64,000 nucleotides of DNA, from the NCBI GenBank assembly GCA_029844215.1, contig CM056738.1, positions 44,652,388-44,716,387 of the forward strand, read 5' to 3'. This document shows, piece by piece, positions 1 to 11,669 of this stretch (position 1 is its first letter; each line of letters opens with the position of its first letter). The DNA is from Przewalskia tangutica. Taxonomy: Eukaryota; Streptophyta; Magnoliopsida; Solanales; Solanaceae. A program made the position numbers and the translations under genes. The notes beneath the pieces are model-generated. The model had not been told where the DNA came from. It saw nothing but the letters and a program-made list of their open reading frames with translations, and made no database searches.

Positions 1-187
1 ACCTTTATATTGATTTAGGTTCGTATTCTACCTTGGGGTCATAGAAGTATGCAAAATAGTGGAAGTTAATTTAAAACAAAAGGTCATGTTAAAATTAGCA
101 AATTATGAATATGTATAAATTATTGGAAGAATGAATTATTGACTGCATTTGTTTTCCTATTATATCTATATCTTTAGATCTTCAGAA
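1..187. other. AT-rich leader, no gene seen
   Basis: I see no coding signal here. The stretch lies directly upstream of the first recognisable gag codons of the copia element, so it is probably its untranslated leader. No 5' LTR or primer binding site is visible, so the element either continues to the left of the window or is truncated. Confidence 0.35.
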
Positions 188-1010
188 ATGTCAAACTTTT
201 TGTTGAAAATGCTCATGGATTCCAACAGACTCACGGACCCAACTTCATTGACTGGCTAAGAAATGTTAGAATTTTTCTAAGACAGGAAGAAATTGAGTAT
301 ACATTAGACAAAGTATTCCCAACCGCTCCGGCGGAGGACTCTGCAGAGTATGCAACTTCGACAAGGCTGCCTACCAGAAACATTATAAGGATGCCACCTC
401 AGCTCAATGATTAATGTTGTCTTCTATGTCACTACAATTGCAAAGACATCATGAAACTATGGGGCCCAACGAAATGTTAGCCCATTTGAGAAATCTTTAT
501 GATTCGCAGAGTCAGACAATGAACCTGCTCATAGAACTTTTCAAGTGTAGGCTAAATGAAGGGGATCAAGTTTTACCTCATGTGTTGGGTATTATTGAGT
601 TGATTGAGAGGTTGGCCTCTATAGACATAAAGTTTCATGATAGAGTCTCCACCACCCTTATCCTGTACTCACTTCCGAGATCGTTTGAGAGTTTTATTGT
701 AAATTATAATATGAATGGAACCAAAGCGACATTGCCGGAGTTACATAATATGTTGAAAACTTTTGAATCTTCGACCTCTAAGACCAAACCTATTCTGATG
801 GTTGGCTCCTCTAGTCGCCCCAAACCGAAAGGTAAGGGACAACAGAAGGGGAATGTCAAAACTATTGCTCCGACAACAACAATGAAGCCCAAGGGATGGG
901 CGAAGAAGAAGAAGAAGAAACTGCCGGCATCGGATGTTTGCATGAATTGCAACTAGAAGAGGCATTGGAGAAAGGATTGCACTGCTCCAGGCGGAGGAAT
1001 GGCACCAGGT
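188..1010 (+). pseudogene. copia gag, frameshifted
   Basis: The nucleocapsid/capsid (gag) part of the element would package the RNA. Translation shows a copia UBN2-type gag: an N-terminal segment with the residues FIDWLRNVRIFLRQ near 240, then MLSSMSLQLQRHHE from 414 and a long helical stretch to about residue 120. A basic linker follows (a GAAGAAGAAG run gives polylysine at about 903-920), then a zinc knuckle CMNC...HWRKDC. The knuckle is cut by TAG at 955 and its usual Gly is replaced. At least two frame changes occur between 188 and 414, and TGA lies at about 408. It cannot make full-length Gag. Confidence 0.8.
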
Positions 1011-4000
1011 GCTAATGTGCAAGGTATGTTTGTAATTGAAATTAATCTATCTATAAATGATTCTCATTCCTGGGTACTTGATACCGCTTGTGGCTCACAC
1101 ATTTGTACAAATGTGCAGGGGCTAACTGATAGCAGGAAGGTTGGGCCTCGCGAGGTGGACCTGCGCATTGGAAATGGAGCACGAGTTGCTGCTGAGCACG
1201 GGGGGACTATATAGGATAGATTTATCTTTTGGCAAAGTTTTAATGTTGAACAATTATTTTTATGTTCCTTCTTTGACAAGAAATATTATTTCCATTCCTG
1301 TACTTGATTCAGAGGGTTTTTCCTCAAACACGTCTAATGGCAATATGATTTTGACTTTAGATAATGTTGTGTATGGAATTGCGCCTCTAGTGAATGAATT
1401 GTATACATTAAACTACCACAGGGAAATTTTCAATGTACAAAATAAAAGGGCTAAGTTAAATGAAAGAAATTCTACCTACTTATGGCATTACAGACTTGGT
1501 CATATCAATCAAACAAGGATAGAACGGTTGAGGAAATTAAATTACCTCGAACCATTTGACTTAAAATCTTATGGTAACTTTGAATCCTATTTGAAAGGTA
1601 AGATGACCATTAAACCTCTTTCTGGAAAGGGGATCCGTGTTAAGGAGGTGCTTGAGTTGGTACATACGGACGTATGTGGACCATTTTCAACTCAAGCTAG
1701 AGAGGGTTTCTCTTACTTCATCACTTTCACAGACGACTTATCAAGGTTTGGATATGTGTATCTTATGAGACACAAATCCGACGCTTTTGAGAAGTTTAAG
1801 GAGTTTAAGGGTGAAGTTGAGAAACAACTCTCAAAGAGTATCAAGACTCTCCGATCTGATCGTGGGGGTGAATACTTAAGTAAAGAATTTCTTGACTACT
1901 TAAAGCTTCATGGAGTTCATTCCGAATGGACACCTCCTGGAACACTACAGATGAATGGTGTTGCCGAGAGGAGAAACTGAACCTTGCTTGACATGGTTCG
2001 TTCCATGATGAGCTTTTCAGCTCTTCCTACATACCTTTGGGGATACGCTATTTTGACCTCAATATATGTTCTAAATAGAGTTCCATCTAAATCAGTCGAA
2101 AAGACACCATATGAGGTATGGTGTGGCAAGAAGTCATCACTTAGACATGAGGCCCTAGGGGTGTCCTGCATATGTCAAGAAGTTGATCACTGATAAGTTG
2201 AAATCTAAAAGTGAGAAATGTTACTTTGTTGGGTATCCGAAGGAAACTAATTGATACTATTTCTATCTTCCTGGAGAATATAAGATATTTATTTCTAGGA
2301 ACACAACTTTCCTTGATGATGAATATGTCTACAAGGATGAGAGTTGCACAGAGATAGAACTTGAATAAATTCAAGAACAAGGTAACAAAGAGGTTGAATC
2401 CTTGCCCGATGATAAAGGCAAGAATTCAGTGGGATCATCTGGCAAAGATTGGGTATTTATGGTACCCCCTTCGTCCAGTGGGAGTGCTACAAGGAGTAAT
2501 GCAGAAATGCAAGATCTTCCGGCTGGCACAGACCTTGGGAACAAGTGCACCAGTTGCATTTCTTCCCATTCAGGAAAGACATGAAAATGATATTCCTGAA
2601 AGCTCTAATGTTGGTGGTTCGACCAGCGCACAAGAACCTACTCACAGTCAGAACATACCTGTAACTGAACTGCAAGACAATCAACTCTGTAGGTCTACTA
2701 GATCTCATCGTCCTCCGGAAAGACTGAATCTACTTGTGGAAACACAAAATGAGCTAGATATTCCAGATGGTGACGAGCCTAGAACCTACAACGAAGCAAT
2801 GCTAGACATTGATTCGAAGAGATGTCAAGAAGCCATGAAATCCGAAATGGAATCTATGTATATCAATCAGGTGTGAAACTTGATTGATTTGCCAAATGAG
2901 GTTAAACCCATATGATGCAAATGGGTCTTCAAGAAAAAGATTGATGCATCTGGTAAGGCTCAGACTTATAAAGCTAGACTAGTGGCTAAAGGTTTTACTC
3001 ATCGTCCTGATGTGGATTATGATGAAACCTTTTCACCGGTGGCTAAGATAAAGTCTATTCAGATTTTTGCTTGTGATAGCTGCACATTATGATTATGACA
3101 TTTGGCAGATGGACGTCAAAATTGCATTCCTCAATGGTAATCTAATTGAGGAAGTGTATATGAAACAACCAGAGGGTTTTTCATGTGAGTCCAGACCAAA
3201 TGTTGTGTGCAGGCTACAAAAGTCCATTTATGGACTTAAGCAAGCCTCTAGGAGTTGGAACATTTGCTTCGACAATGCTATCAAATCTTTTGATTTTATC
3301 AGAAGCAAAGAGGATCCTTGTGTTTATTCCAAACGCAAGAATGAGGGTATTGTCTTCATTATAATATATGTTGATGTCATATTGATAATGAGAGATAATA
3401 AGACTCTCATGCAGTCAGTTAAGGATTGGTTGTCCAAGACATTCATGATGAAGGATTTAAGTGAAGCCTGCTACATTCTGGGAATTAGGATCTATAGAGA
3501 TAAACCTAATAGATTGTTGGGGCTGTCACAGTCAGTCTACATAGACAAAGTGCTTAGACGCTTTTTAATGGAGAATTCCAAGAAAGGCGGTCTTCCGATG
3601 GATCAAGGCATCAAGTTATCAAAGAAAGGTTGCCCTTCTAATGTTATTGAACTTGAGCGCATGAAGATGATCCCATATGCTTCGGTTATAGGATCAATCA
3701 TGTATGCCATGACCTGTACTAGGCCAGATGTGGCCTTTGTACTTAGTATGCCCTGTAAATTTCAGCAGAATCCTGGCGAGGAACACTGGAAATCTGTCAA
3801 GAGTATTCCTAAGTACCTCAGGCGTACTAAAGATTACTTCTTAGTCTATGGTGAAGTTGATGAGCTGGTTGCCACTGGGTATACCGATGCTAGTTTCCAG
3901 ACAAATGTTGATGATTTCAAATCTCAGTCTGGTTACACGTTCATTTTCAACGGAATAACAGTGAGCTGGAAGAGTTCCAAAGCACTACTCGCATACTCGA

Positions 4001-4352
4001 CTCATCAGCGGAGTACATTGCTGGATCGGAAGCTGCTAAAGAAGCTGTCGCGATTTCTGAGTTCCTGAAGGAACTAGGGGTTGTTCCGAGTGTTAGTTGT
4101 CCAATAACCATTTATTGTGACAACACTGGTGCCATTGCATAGGCAAAGGAACCAAGATCAACAAACAGAAACAAGAATGTACCGAGGAAGTACCACATCC
4201 TAAGAGAGATGGTGGAAGCTGAAGATATCAAGATAGATTATATTTCCACAGACAATAATCTAGCAGACTCGTTTACTAAACCATTAAGCTTGGTGAAACA
4301 TAATGGTCATTTTGAGAACATGGGTATTAGATATATTGGTGATTGGCTCTAA
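1011..4352 (+). pseudogene. copia pol (protease-integrase-RT-RNase H), broken
   Basis: Protease: WVLDTACGSH near 1070 keeps the catalytic Asp. Integrase: the zinc-binding pair HYRLGH is at about 1490, but the first Cys of the following pair reads Tyr (YLKGK). The catalytic core shows HTDVCGPF, the DDLSRFGY block, and a glutamate in NGVAERRN, followed at once by TGA at 1978. Reverse transcriptase: KARLVAKGFTH near 2970, the QMDVKIAFLNG block near 3105, and the active-site box as YVDV rather than YVDD near 3370. RNase H: TDASFQ near 3885, a frameshift near 4015, TAG at 4141, and a natural-looking end after GDWL at 4352. Several further frameshifts lie near 1200, 2150 and 3065. Clearly dead. Confidence 0.85.
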
Positions 4353-4354
4353 GC

Positions 4355-4366
4355 CAAGTGGGAGAT
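4355..4366 (+). other. Polypurine tract of the copia element
   Basis: A purine-rich run (AAGTGGGAGAT) lies immediately upstream of the TG that opens the 3' LTR, the normal plus-strand priming site. It directly follows the end of pol. Confidence 0.7.
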
Positions 4367-5866
4367 TGAAAGTATATGTATGTCCTAGAGACAATCTGTA
4401 TTAGGACACAATGTACTTTATACATATTTGTATTTATACTAATGATGATTAATATTATGGAATTTGCATTTGTTGAATTATTAGTTGATTGTTTATAATA
4501 TTCTATAAATGCATCCCTAGAGTTTACGTGTTTATTAATGATGTGAGAATTAATGTTATAACGTAACTCTTAAATGGCCTCGACTAATGATCATCGAAAT
4601 TGGATATCGATGATATGCGATACGTCGACATGTGGTTTGCATCATATCCTTAAGGGATGTAGTATGTCTCACTTTCTACGAGTTATGACAACTCGTGATG
4701 GACACATGAATACTTGTTGGAGTATTAGTGTACCCTGCTGATGCACTATTTGTTATATGTCTATAATGTCATCGACATGTGGAAGATAGAAGTCCTTAGA
4801 CTTGAGGTCAATATCATCTTGTTTACGGAGTAATGTACTTTGATCCTGTCCTAAGCTCAAATGCCTTATAGGTTGAGACGCGGCTTGTTTTGGGTGCATT
4901 ACAAAGTAGATTAAATGTGGTATGTGAGCCAAGAAAGAATTCATTCCTTGAATTTATATTCGAGTGAACACTCAGGTACTCATATGGTATTAGGTTGACT
5001 AAGTCATTGGCCAATGCAATGGACATGTCTGTGATATGATCCTGTTGTCAACTAATATAAATGAGTTATAATAATCAAGTCATTTTGATAGACACTTGAC
5101 AGATCCTAAGCTTGATTGAGTGTGTCATGAATGAAATGATTTTATCTTCTCACATAGAGGTTCAGTTCATATATTTTGTGTAGCTAAACTTTACATATTG
5201 GGTTCGTCTTCCGGCGCAGTCTAGGAGTTCCGGGAGGATCCTAATGTAATTAGTGACGATATGTAAAGGCCTGAAGGGTAACACTAAGTCAAATGTTCCG
5301 TCGATTGAATGATGTAATTAGGAGGAGATACCTATATAATCGGTTGATGACCGGAACATTAAAATGGAAAAATTGGCAGAAAATTGGACGAGACCGCGGT
5401 GCCTTTGATTCGATCACGGTGCGAGAACACGTGCGGCACCGCGGTGCGAGGCGTGGCCCGATCTGAATTTTGCCCGATTCGTTCTACGAGCACCGCCTCA
5501 TCGCTCTTATTTTATCCTATAAATAGGAGGCTCCTCTTCTCATTTAAACATACAAAAACCTAAGAGAGGTCTATCTCTTCTAAAGCTCTGTCAGAATCCC
5601 TAGCATTCCTGACTTAGCAAATTACATCACAGTTTCAGAACTTACAAATCGAGGGACGTTTGCGTGTGCACCCTCGGACTACACAAAGCATCGAGAATCA
5701 AATGCTTGGCTGATTAACACAATAATGTATGTATTCTGTTGAGGTATTACATTATAGTTTGTGCTTTGTATTTTTCATTACATATCATACTACAGTTCGA
5801 TCATTGTCGGGTTTGAAACATAAATTTTCAAATTTCGCTGCGTGTACGAACCCGACGTAAACACCA
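4367..5866 (+). repeat. 3' LTR of the first copia element
   Basis: The LTR starts TGAAAGTATATG just after the polypurine tract and ends near AACCCGACGTAAACA; the last few bases are uncertain because no second LTR is available for comparison. Length is about 1.5 kb. It contains a TATA box at 5518-5525 in a GC-rich neighbourhood where the word CACCGCGGTGC or a close variant recurs (about 5395-5460). The expected U3-R-U5 order fits. Confidence 0.75.
5518..5525 (+). promoter_or_regulatory. LTR TATA box
   Basis: TATAAATA sits in the right part of the LTR and is followed by GC- and CT-rich leader sequence, as expected for an LTR promoter. Activity is not implied. Confidence 0.5.
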
Positions 5867-5902
5867 ACACCATGGATTTATCCATGGGGATATCAACATC
5901 CT

Positions 5903-7582
5903 TCAAGGTTTTGGACTTAGAAGAAGTTTTGACAATATGCGAGTATCATTGAGTTTCACCTCGGACTTGGAAAAAGAAGGCCGCTTTGCTCTCATTTGAT
6001 CCAGACCTCCTTTGGATGACATAGTGTATCTTCCTGCTTTGAAGTTTTCGAAAAGATATGGGGGTTCCTTTTTGAAGGGTTCGTTCGATGTGTTGTCCAC
6101 CAGTCCAAGTACTCGTTAGTCATTAAAGGCACACCTTCTAATGGGCGTATTGGAATTATGACTTTTGAAGATGTGGCAAGGTGAATTGATGAATCCTAAA
6201 GTTGCACTAATGTTAGAAATGTGACATCGTAGATCACACCATAAGGTCTCCAGGGATTTCTTGACAAAAATCAAATTATCGACTAAACCTATTAGGACGA
6301 TAGGACTCCACAATGAAGTCTGCATCATTCCTTATATTAACGTATCTCGAACGAATGCTTATGATAAATCCATTCCATGATTGTGAAAGTTCAACACTAT
6401 CATTGAGGTGTAATTCCCTGCCTTGTAACAACGCTAAATGATGGAGGTGACGTGTATCATCTTGTTGAAATAACTTCTGGGCATCAGAAAAATTGAAGTA
6501 TTTGGTCATCTTCTCGCTTGAAATTTTGCATATACCAAGGGTATATTATGATATGAGTGATTAGCACGATGATGGGTCCCAAAATACTCTCATAGACAGC
6601 TATATACATAGTATATGGGTAAAATTATATTTCCCTGCCTCAAGTCTGGAGAAGTAGAGATCTCTCTCAAGCCGCAATATATGCTTTCAAGGACTGGGAC
6701 TGCCAAAGAAAGTCTTTCACCATGAGCCATCAACCTTGCAACTTTGAAAATGCAAGCACACACGTAGTCGACTCTCTTGTTCGGAAGAACAAACTTGCGA
6801 AGCCAAAATGTATGGAAGGCAGCAAAATTAGTATCATCTCTAAGTGACTCTTCCATGTGTATCTCAACAAAAGGGGGAGTGCTCCTCGTCGATTTGTGGT
6901 AGGAAATTCATGTAAATATGTCCAGACGGATTGTGATTCAACCTTGGCTCTGTGCCAGACCCTTGACATCATTTGCGGATGTTCATCATACATGATCGGT
7001 CCTCTAAACCAGAACTTCACCAATCATGGATGGACACCTCATGGAGGTCACCTTCAGCAAGTCTGTAGAAGGACGGAAACAAATATAGGCAGCTTTTGGG
7101 GAGGTACGGTTTCTCCTGATTGTCCATCTGCGTCAATTCTTACGCTGAGGGAATGACTTCATCATAAAAAGATCCATGCATGGGAAGACCTCCAATGGTC
7201 TGCAAGTCTCAAAGTTAGGTAGACGTCTCTCCGGTGTAAGTGGAAAGCGTGTTGGTATGGGACTATAGGGAAGTATATTTTGCATCATAAACCTTGTCAT
7301 CATAGTCGTACGTAAACAGATAAGTATATTTTGCATCATAACCTTGATACATTCCAAATCCTCTTTGTGACGAGGAAGCACATCTTCCACCCACTTCCAG
7401 TAACCGGACGTGCAGCAGACGTTGCCAAAGCCAGAAGGCGGAAAACTCCAATTGCTGAAACATTCATTGGGATGAGAAGATTCAGTAGGCGTGATTTGCC
7501 GATGAATTGCAGACTTCAACAAAGGGGCATCTATGCAAAGTCCATATTCTCTCCTAATAAATAATAAGGGAATACCATGCAA
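5903..7582 (-). pseudogene. Plant mobile domain (PMD, MAIN-like) gene fragment
   Basis: Read on the minus strand, translated pieces match the plant mobile domain family (aminotransferase-like/MAIN proteins, related to transposon-derived proteins). From N to C: SGYWKWVEDVLPR near 7395, LPMHGSFYDEVIP near 7170, a CLYLFPSFYRLAE piece near 7080, KFWFRGPIMYDEH near 7000, FHTFWLRKFVLPN near 6800, and a conserved FKVARLMAHGERLSLAVPVLESIY block near 6700. Pieces lie in different frames with stops between them, so the gene is dead. A short tandem duplication of about 60 bp is visible near 7268-7345. The copia LTR lies directly beyond its C-terminal side. In known relatives the domain is a chromatin or silencing factor, or is transposon-borne; which applies here cannot be told. 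Confidence 0.7.
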
Positions 7583-7920
7583 ATTATAGAAAGTTTAGTA
7601 TTATTTATGGCGGTGGTAAAGTTTGTGACTCAACGAAGCTAAAGGGGTGAGACTATCATGTCAAAACGCAAAATCATTGACAAAGAAAGTTTTATGAACA
7701 TTATATTTGCTACTTGATTATTACTTAATTGGTGATTTTTTGTCAGCCGATATGTAGTCAAAAGCTTAACCTCTTTCATATATAATGTATAGTGGTTAGA
7801 CTTATGCACGAAATGATCGAAAGTCAGGTGGATTTCTTGCGAATTAGATAATGCCACCATAGAAAATAAGAGACTCTGGCATGTATTAATTTGGATAACT
7901 TTAACATGTCGATCAAATTG
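7583..7920. other. Intergenic, nothing recognised
   Basis: AT-rich sequence upstream of the minus-strand plant-mobile-domain fragment. The short open frames here have no recognisable motif. Confidence 0.4.
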
Positions 7921-8071
7921 CGACAAGCTTGAACATTGTCAAATTTCAAATATTTTTCAAGAAGTCAATTACATGAAGTAAAAAAATATTTGCTTCACGA
8001 ATTACTTCAAGTCTCGCCTTTAAACGCCTGACAAGTCATGCACCTCAACAAGCCTTGAAGAAGAGGAAAGT
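7921..8071 (+). mobile_element. Probable tail of an LTR retrotransposon with polypurine tract
   Basis: The end of this stretch is a long purine run (GAAGAAGAGGAAAG, about 8057-8070) directly followed by TGTAGGCAC, the arrangement of a polypurine tract and LTR start. No coding motif is seen upstream, so the internal region is truncated. Inference only. Confidence 0.4.
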
Positions 8072-8846
8072 TGTAGGCACTGAAATTTTGTCATACTTAA
8101 ATCCACAAATTAGTTTAGATCATATTCTAAATTTGAGATGTATTGGTCCAAATAAACATTTTATGGGCTGATATAACCAGTTTTATTGATTAAGTCCAAT
8201 ATGTATGTATTTAATTGAAAGACCAATTGGATTGGGCTAGTCTATCTTTTTGGACTTCGAATGATGAGCCCGATCCACTAGTCCAAGGTCCATCCCATAT
8301 GTCGAATAATGTGGTGCGCCAAGTCAAGTCAAGGATCAACTAAATTGTGCCACATGCATATGTGACGTAGCATGCCAAATCAATATAAGACCCAATCAAA
8401 TGTCGCAAAGTATTCAAATGACATGGTTTAACCAATCATATATATATTCCAGCTCTCCCCTACAACTATACACAGGGGTCTTCATAAGGCCAAAAGAGGA
8501 TCAAGAAAGTACATAGAGAAGCTCTCATCCTCATAAGTGATCGACAAGTGTTTCACATATTAAGAAGTCTTTGTCTCCAAGTGGTGAGGTCAAGTTTCCA
8601 TATCTCCACGTTTTTTTAACAAAGCTTTGCTTCAAATTCGTGGTGAAATCACAACAACAAGTGATTAGTCAGTTCAAGAACAATTAAAGCCCTTGATTAA
8701 CGATCGTAAAGAAAAAAATTAGAAGTTACATCTTTTTATTTAAAATTTTATAACAATTATAACTCCCGCACAAATTATTAAAATCAAATATAATTACTTG
8801 TCGCTATTTTTTTGTGTTGATTATTGAGGGAAAGTTTATTTTTACA
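8072..8846 (+). repeat. Probable 3' LTR remnant
   Basis: The stretch starts with TG after a purine tract. It contains a TATA-like run (ATATATATTCC, about 8441) followed by a plausible leader, and becomes AT-rich toward an uncertain CA end around 8846. No second LTR or target duplication is available for confirmation. Confidence 0.45.
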
Positions 8847-8899
8847 GTATTATATCAGGAGCAAATCACATTTTAACAAAAAATGTAATACGTTTAGAA

Positions 8900-9101
8900 A
8901 ATCCTAGTCTCATTCCCTCCTATATATAATAATGCTTTAGTAGTCCCTCTCATTCGATCTTTCTCAACGTAGCTCAACTTATTACTGCATTGATAACAAT
9001 GAAGAGGACGTCAATGACGATGTTGATGATGATGGAATTCAATTTCAGCATGAATCCTCTTCATGGATTCTTCACAATTAAATCAATGAATCAACAAGTT
9101 G
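8900..9101 (+). CDS. Weak candidate short first exon with TATA-like upstream
   Basis: A TATA-like run at about 8922-8930 is followed about 70 bp later by ATG (8999), a Met-rich open stretch of 34 codons (MKRTSMTMLMMMEFNF then more), and a good splice donor, GTAAGT, at 9102. No downstream exon could be joined: the next sequence is the inverted-duplication arm with its transposon. The peptide matches nothing I know. It may be the orphan 5' end of a gene destroyed by the insertions, or chance. Confidence 0.2.
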
Positions 9102-9358
9102 TAAGTTCTTTCTTTTTGTTTTATTTCCTTTATTTGATGATGCACTGTTCATTTATGATATAGTGTTTGAATGAGCTATCTGTTGAAACTACTCTAGTTC
9201 CTTTAAAACATTCACACTTGAGAAGAATGTTATAATTTTGGTTGTTGTATCTGATCTAATAGAAAATTCAACTGATAAGTCTTTTAAATTTAATTATTTT
9301 TTAGATTCCAAAAGACTTTCTTACTTAGAATAAATGGTTAATTAAACATTGAATAAAT

Positions 9359-10384
9359 TATATATAATGAGCAATTTGTCAAAATAGTACTCTCTGAAAA
9401 AATTATTACCAAACGACTACTCTTTCAAAATTAATTCTCATTTTACTACTCATTTTGTCACATGGATTGTCAAGTGAATTGTCATGTCACATATGCAATC
9501 TTATTTGTCTTTCTTTTATTTTTTTTAAGTCATAAACACCAACAACTAAATAAACTTTTCTACCTTCTCAATCCTATTCATATCACCAATCCAAGTCCTC
9601 GGATGACGGCAGAACTACTCTACGGAGTATCAGATAACTTTTCTTATTTTATTTTAACATGAGTTAGTTCTTTCAATTAAACATTATTGTAACCCAAATG
9701 CACACACAAATACAATAATTTGATGCCTTAGATTGAATTGATTTCCAACTAAATTCGTCTTATTGGTTTCATGAATATCATTGAACTTTTATTTTTCTGG
9801 GTGAAACCATTATCAATTAAAGGTAATGTGATTTTTAGATTTTTATATATGTTTCATTTTACCATGTTTATAATTTTTAGTTTTTTTGTTGTGAAGAAGG
9901 AAATATTTTATTACAATTTTCAGCTCAGTAATGCTCAATCAAACTCAGTACTACATATCAATCATTTTCCAACTAGTGAAAATTCTTTTGAATTCCCAAT
10001 TTTTAGTTTAATTGATGTATACTTTTATTTTCATAAAGATGTGGGTTATGAGGTGAATTCTCATCTTTGTTTTATTGAAATAGATTATTACCTTTCAATA
10101 TCTTTTATTGAATAGGATGGTTAAAGACAACATGTGATATTGGAACGGAAAGATTGTATCGGGCTCTCACAGATTAAATATATATTTTAATTTTTCTAAT
10201 AGAATAAATGTACAATATAAACTTATAAATTTATATTTCTACAATATATGACATGTGAAATATTGATTAAATACTAACTAATATGTTATTATCCACTTGA
10301 CAATCCATGTGACAAGATGATAGTAAAATGAGAATTAATAGAGTAGTATGTGAGAATTATTTGGCAATTTACCCTATATATAAT
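9359..10384. repeat. 10 bp target-site duplication TATATATAAT (both ends)
   Basis: TATATATAAT occurs at 9359-9368 and again at 10375-10384, immediately outside the two terminal inverted repeats. Ten base pairs is within the range for Mutator-like elements. Confidence 0.75.
9369..10374. mobile_element. Non-autonomous Mutator-like element, 1006 bp
   Basis: Terminal inverted repeats of about 80-110 bp (9369-9476 and 10294-10374) share the blocks TTAATTCTCATTTTACTA and TGTCACATGGATTGTCAAGTG. The outermost bases are GAGCAATTTGTCAAA and, on the complement of the right end, GGGTAAATTGCCAAA. A 10 bp target duplication flanks them. The interior is AT-rich and holds only an unsupported open frame (9771-10115, hydrophobic, no known domain), so it cannot encode a transposase. 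The paralogous arm at 24.8 kb lacks the element and gives an empty-site comparison. A long MITE is the same thing under another name. Confidence 0.8.
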
Positions 10385-10444
10385 CCAGCTTTCCCAATTT
10401 ACAAACTATTTCTTTTTTGAAATGAGTTGTTCAATATTTTTTAT

Positions 10445-10885
10445 GGGTTTAAGAAGAGGCGTCTTTGGGCCTGTGCCAACTGTGCTATAGCACAGGGCCC
10501 AAAGACGCCTGGGGCCTCCAAAAAATACTCCAGCCCATATATGCACTCTTTGAACATGTTTTCTGTTTGATTTTGTCCGGCAAAGGAGTATGCCATCATA
10601 TTTTTTGGACAGAGTTAAAACACTTGATAGATATTGTCCAAACAATAACAAAATGATAGATGATGCACTCCAAGGATTTTCATGTGCTGGCTTAAGATAG
10701 GACAATATAGCTCTCATGTGGGGAGTGTGTTGAAGATTATTAAAGTTTAAGCTCTAAGTTGAGATGGAGAGATTTATTGAATAGTTGGAAGATCCATTAC
10801 TCTGTCTACCCTGATCCATGTTGAGATATTAAGGGCCTACTTTTATGAATTAGAACAGGACCCCCAAAATATTTGAGACGACCCT
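10445..10885. mobile_element. About 440 bp insertion of unknown class
   Basis: The inverted arm at 24.7 kb runs straight from the TTTTTTAT block to the TTTAA...CATTTGG block, whereas this arm has about 440 extra bases between them. The right end, read on the complement, starts CAGGGTCGTCTCAAAT and runs into GGGGGTCCTG, reminiscent of ends of some plant hAT elements. The left end has no clear matching inverted repeat, so the class is uncertain. It contains a strong hairpin at its left end. Confidence 0.45.
10457..10510. repeat. Strong hairpin
   Basis: AGGCGTCTTTGGGCC at 10457-10471 is the exact reverse complement of GGCCCAAAGACGCCT at 10496-10510. The stem continues inward with TGTGC/GCACA after a one-base bulge. 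It lies at the start of the 440 bp insertion. Confidence 0.7.
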
Positions 10886-11669
10886 GATTTTAAGTATTCA
10901 CATTTGGTAAGATTATATGCTCAAACCATTTCTATCTTAAGCAATAATGAGAGTAGTATCACTTATATTTAATAAATGGCGTGAATATATTTTGCAGTTT
11001 AGGCTTGTCTATGTGAAACTAATAAACGCAATGAAAGCAAGCGTAAATTATACAACATCATGTACAAGTGATAAAATTCAAGTTGTTTTAGGTTATGATT
11101 CTTCCTATAGCATAAGCGAAATCCCCACTTACCGGTTTCTTGTGAATTTTTTTAATTTCAACATTAGGTAGGTTACCCTGCACCTCGGAAGAAGTGCATC
11201 AACATTTATAGTGTTGTGGCACCATAAACATGGAGCAAATATAAATTTTAACAACCATTTCTTAATGAAGGTACATGAATTCATAGTTCAACATTATAAC
11301 ATCTCTTTCTTAAAAAGCGTAACAATCAACAAAAATTAGGCTCTACTTCTTTCCTCCTTTTCTTTTAACCATCCTCAATCAATTTTTGATAGAAATAGTG
11401 TTAATTTTTCATTTCTAGAATAATTTCAATGACTACTTTGGTATCCCTTAAAATTAAATTGGACATTCTAACTTTTTTATTACAGTATAACATAGCTACT
11501 CTGTTTTGTACGTAGCAGACATCGTTGAGGACGGCAGATAATCCATAGGTGAGTATATGGCCAACACAATATGGAATATGCTTCAAATGGAGGATGATTT
11601 TAACACAAGAAGAGTTTGAGGAAATCAGAAGTAGGTTTATTAACTACTACAGATTTCAGCTTGCGTAAC

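Larger units (their letters stand above)
1..5866 (+). mobile_element. Degenerate Ty1/copia retrotransposon (3' part with 3' LTR)
   Basis: Gag, protease, integrase, reverse transcriptase and RNase H motifs occur in the copia order, followed by a polypurine tract and a 1.5 kb LTR. The coding region is broken by many stops and frameshifts, so this is a fossil. The 5' LTR is not in the window. The right LTR end (about 5863-5866) lies next to a minus-strand plant-mobile-domain pseudogene, so the element appears to have landed in or beside that gene. Integrase before reverse transcriptase excludes gypsy. The exact copia lineage is uncertain; the gag resembles the Tork/SIRE side by eye. Confidence 0.85.
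9258..11643 (+). repeat. Left arm of an old inverted duplication
   Basis: The reverse complement of 24220-24921 aligns along this arm in order: the TCTTTTAAATTTAAT block near 9288, TTTCTTACTTAGAATAA near 9320, ACAAACTATTTC near 10400, the CATTTGGTAAGATTAT block near 10901, GGCTTGTCTATGTGAAACT near 11001, and AAATCAGAAGTAGG at 11622-11636. By eye the arms are clearly diverged, so the duplication is old. The left arm is longer because it has gained the 1 kb element at 9369-10374 and about 440 bp at 10445-10885. The arm stops at the left end of the CACTA element. Confidence 0.7.

Noticed and set aside
9771..10115. 114-codon open frame inside the Mutator-like element
   Set aside because: Phe- and Ile-rich translation of AT-rich DNA with no transposase motif; most likely chance.
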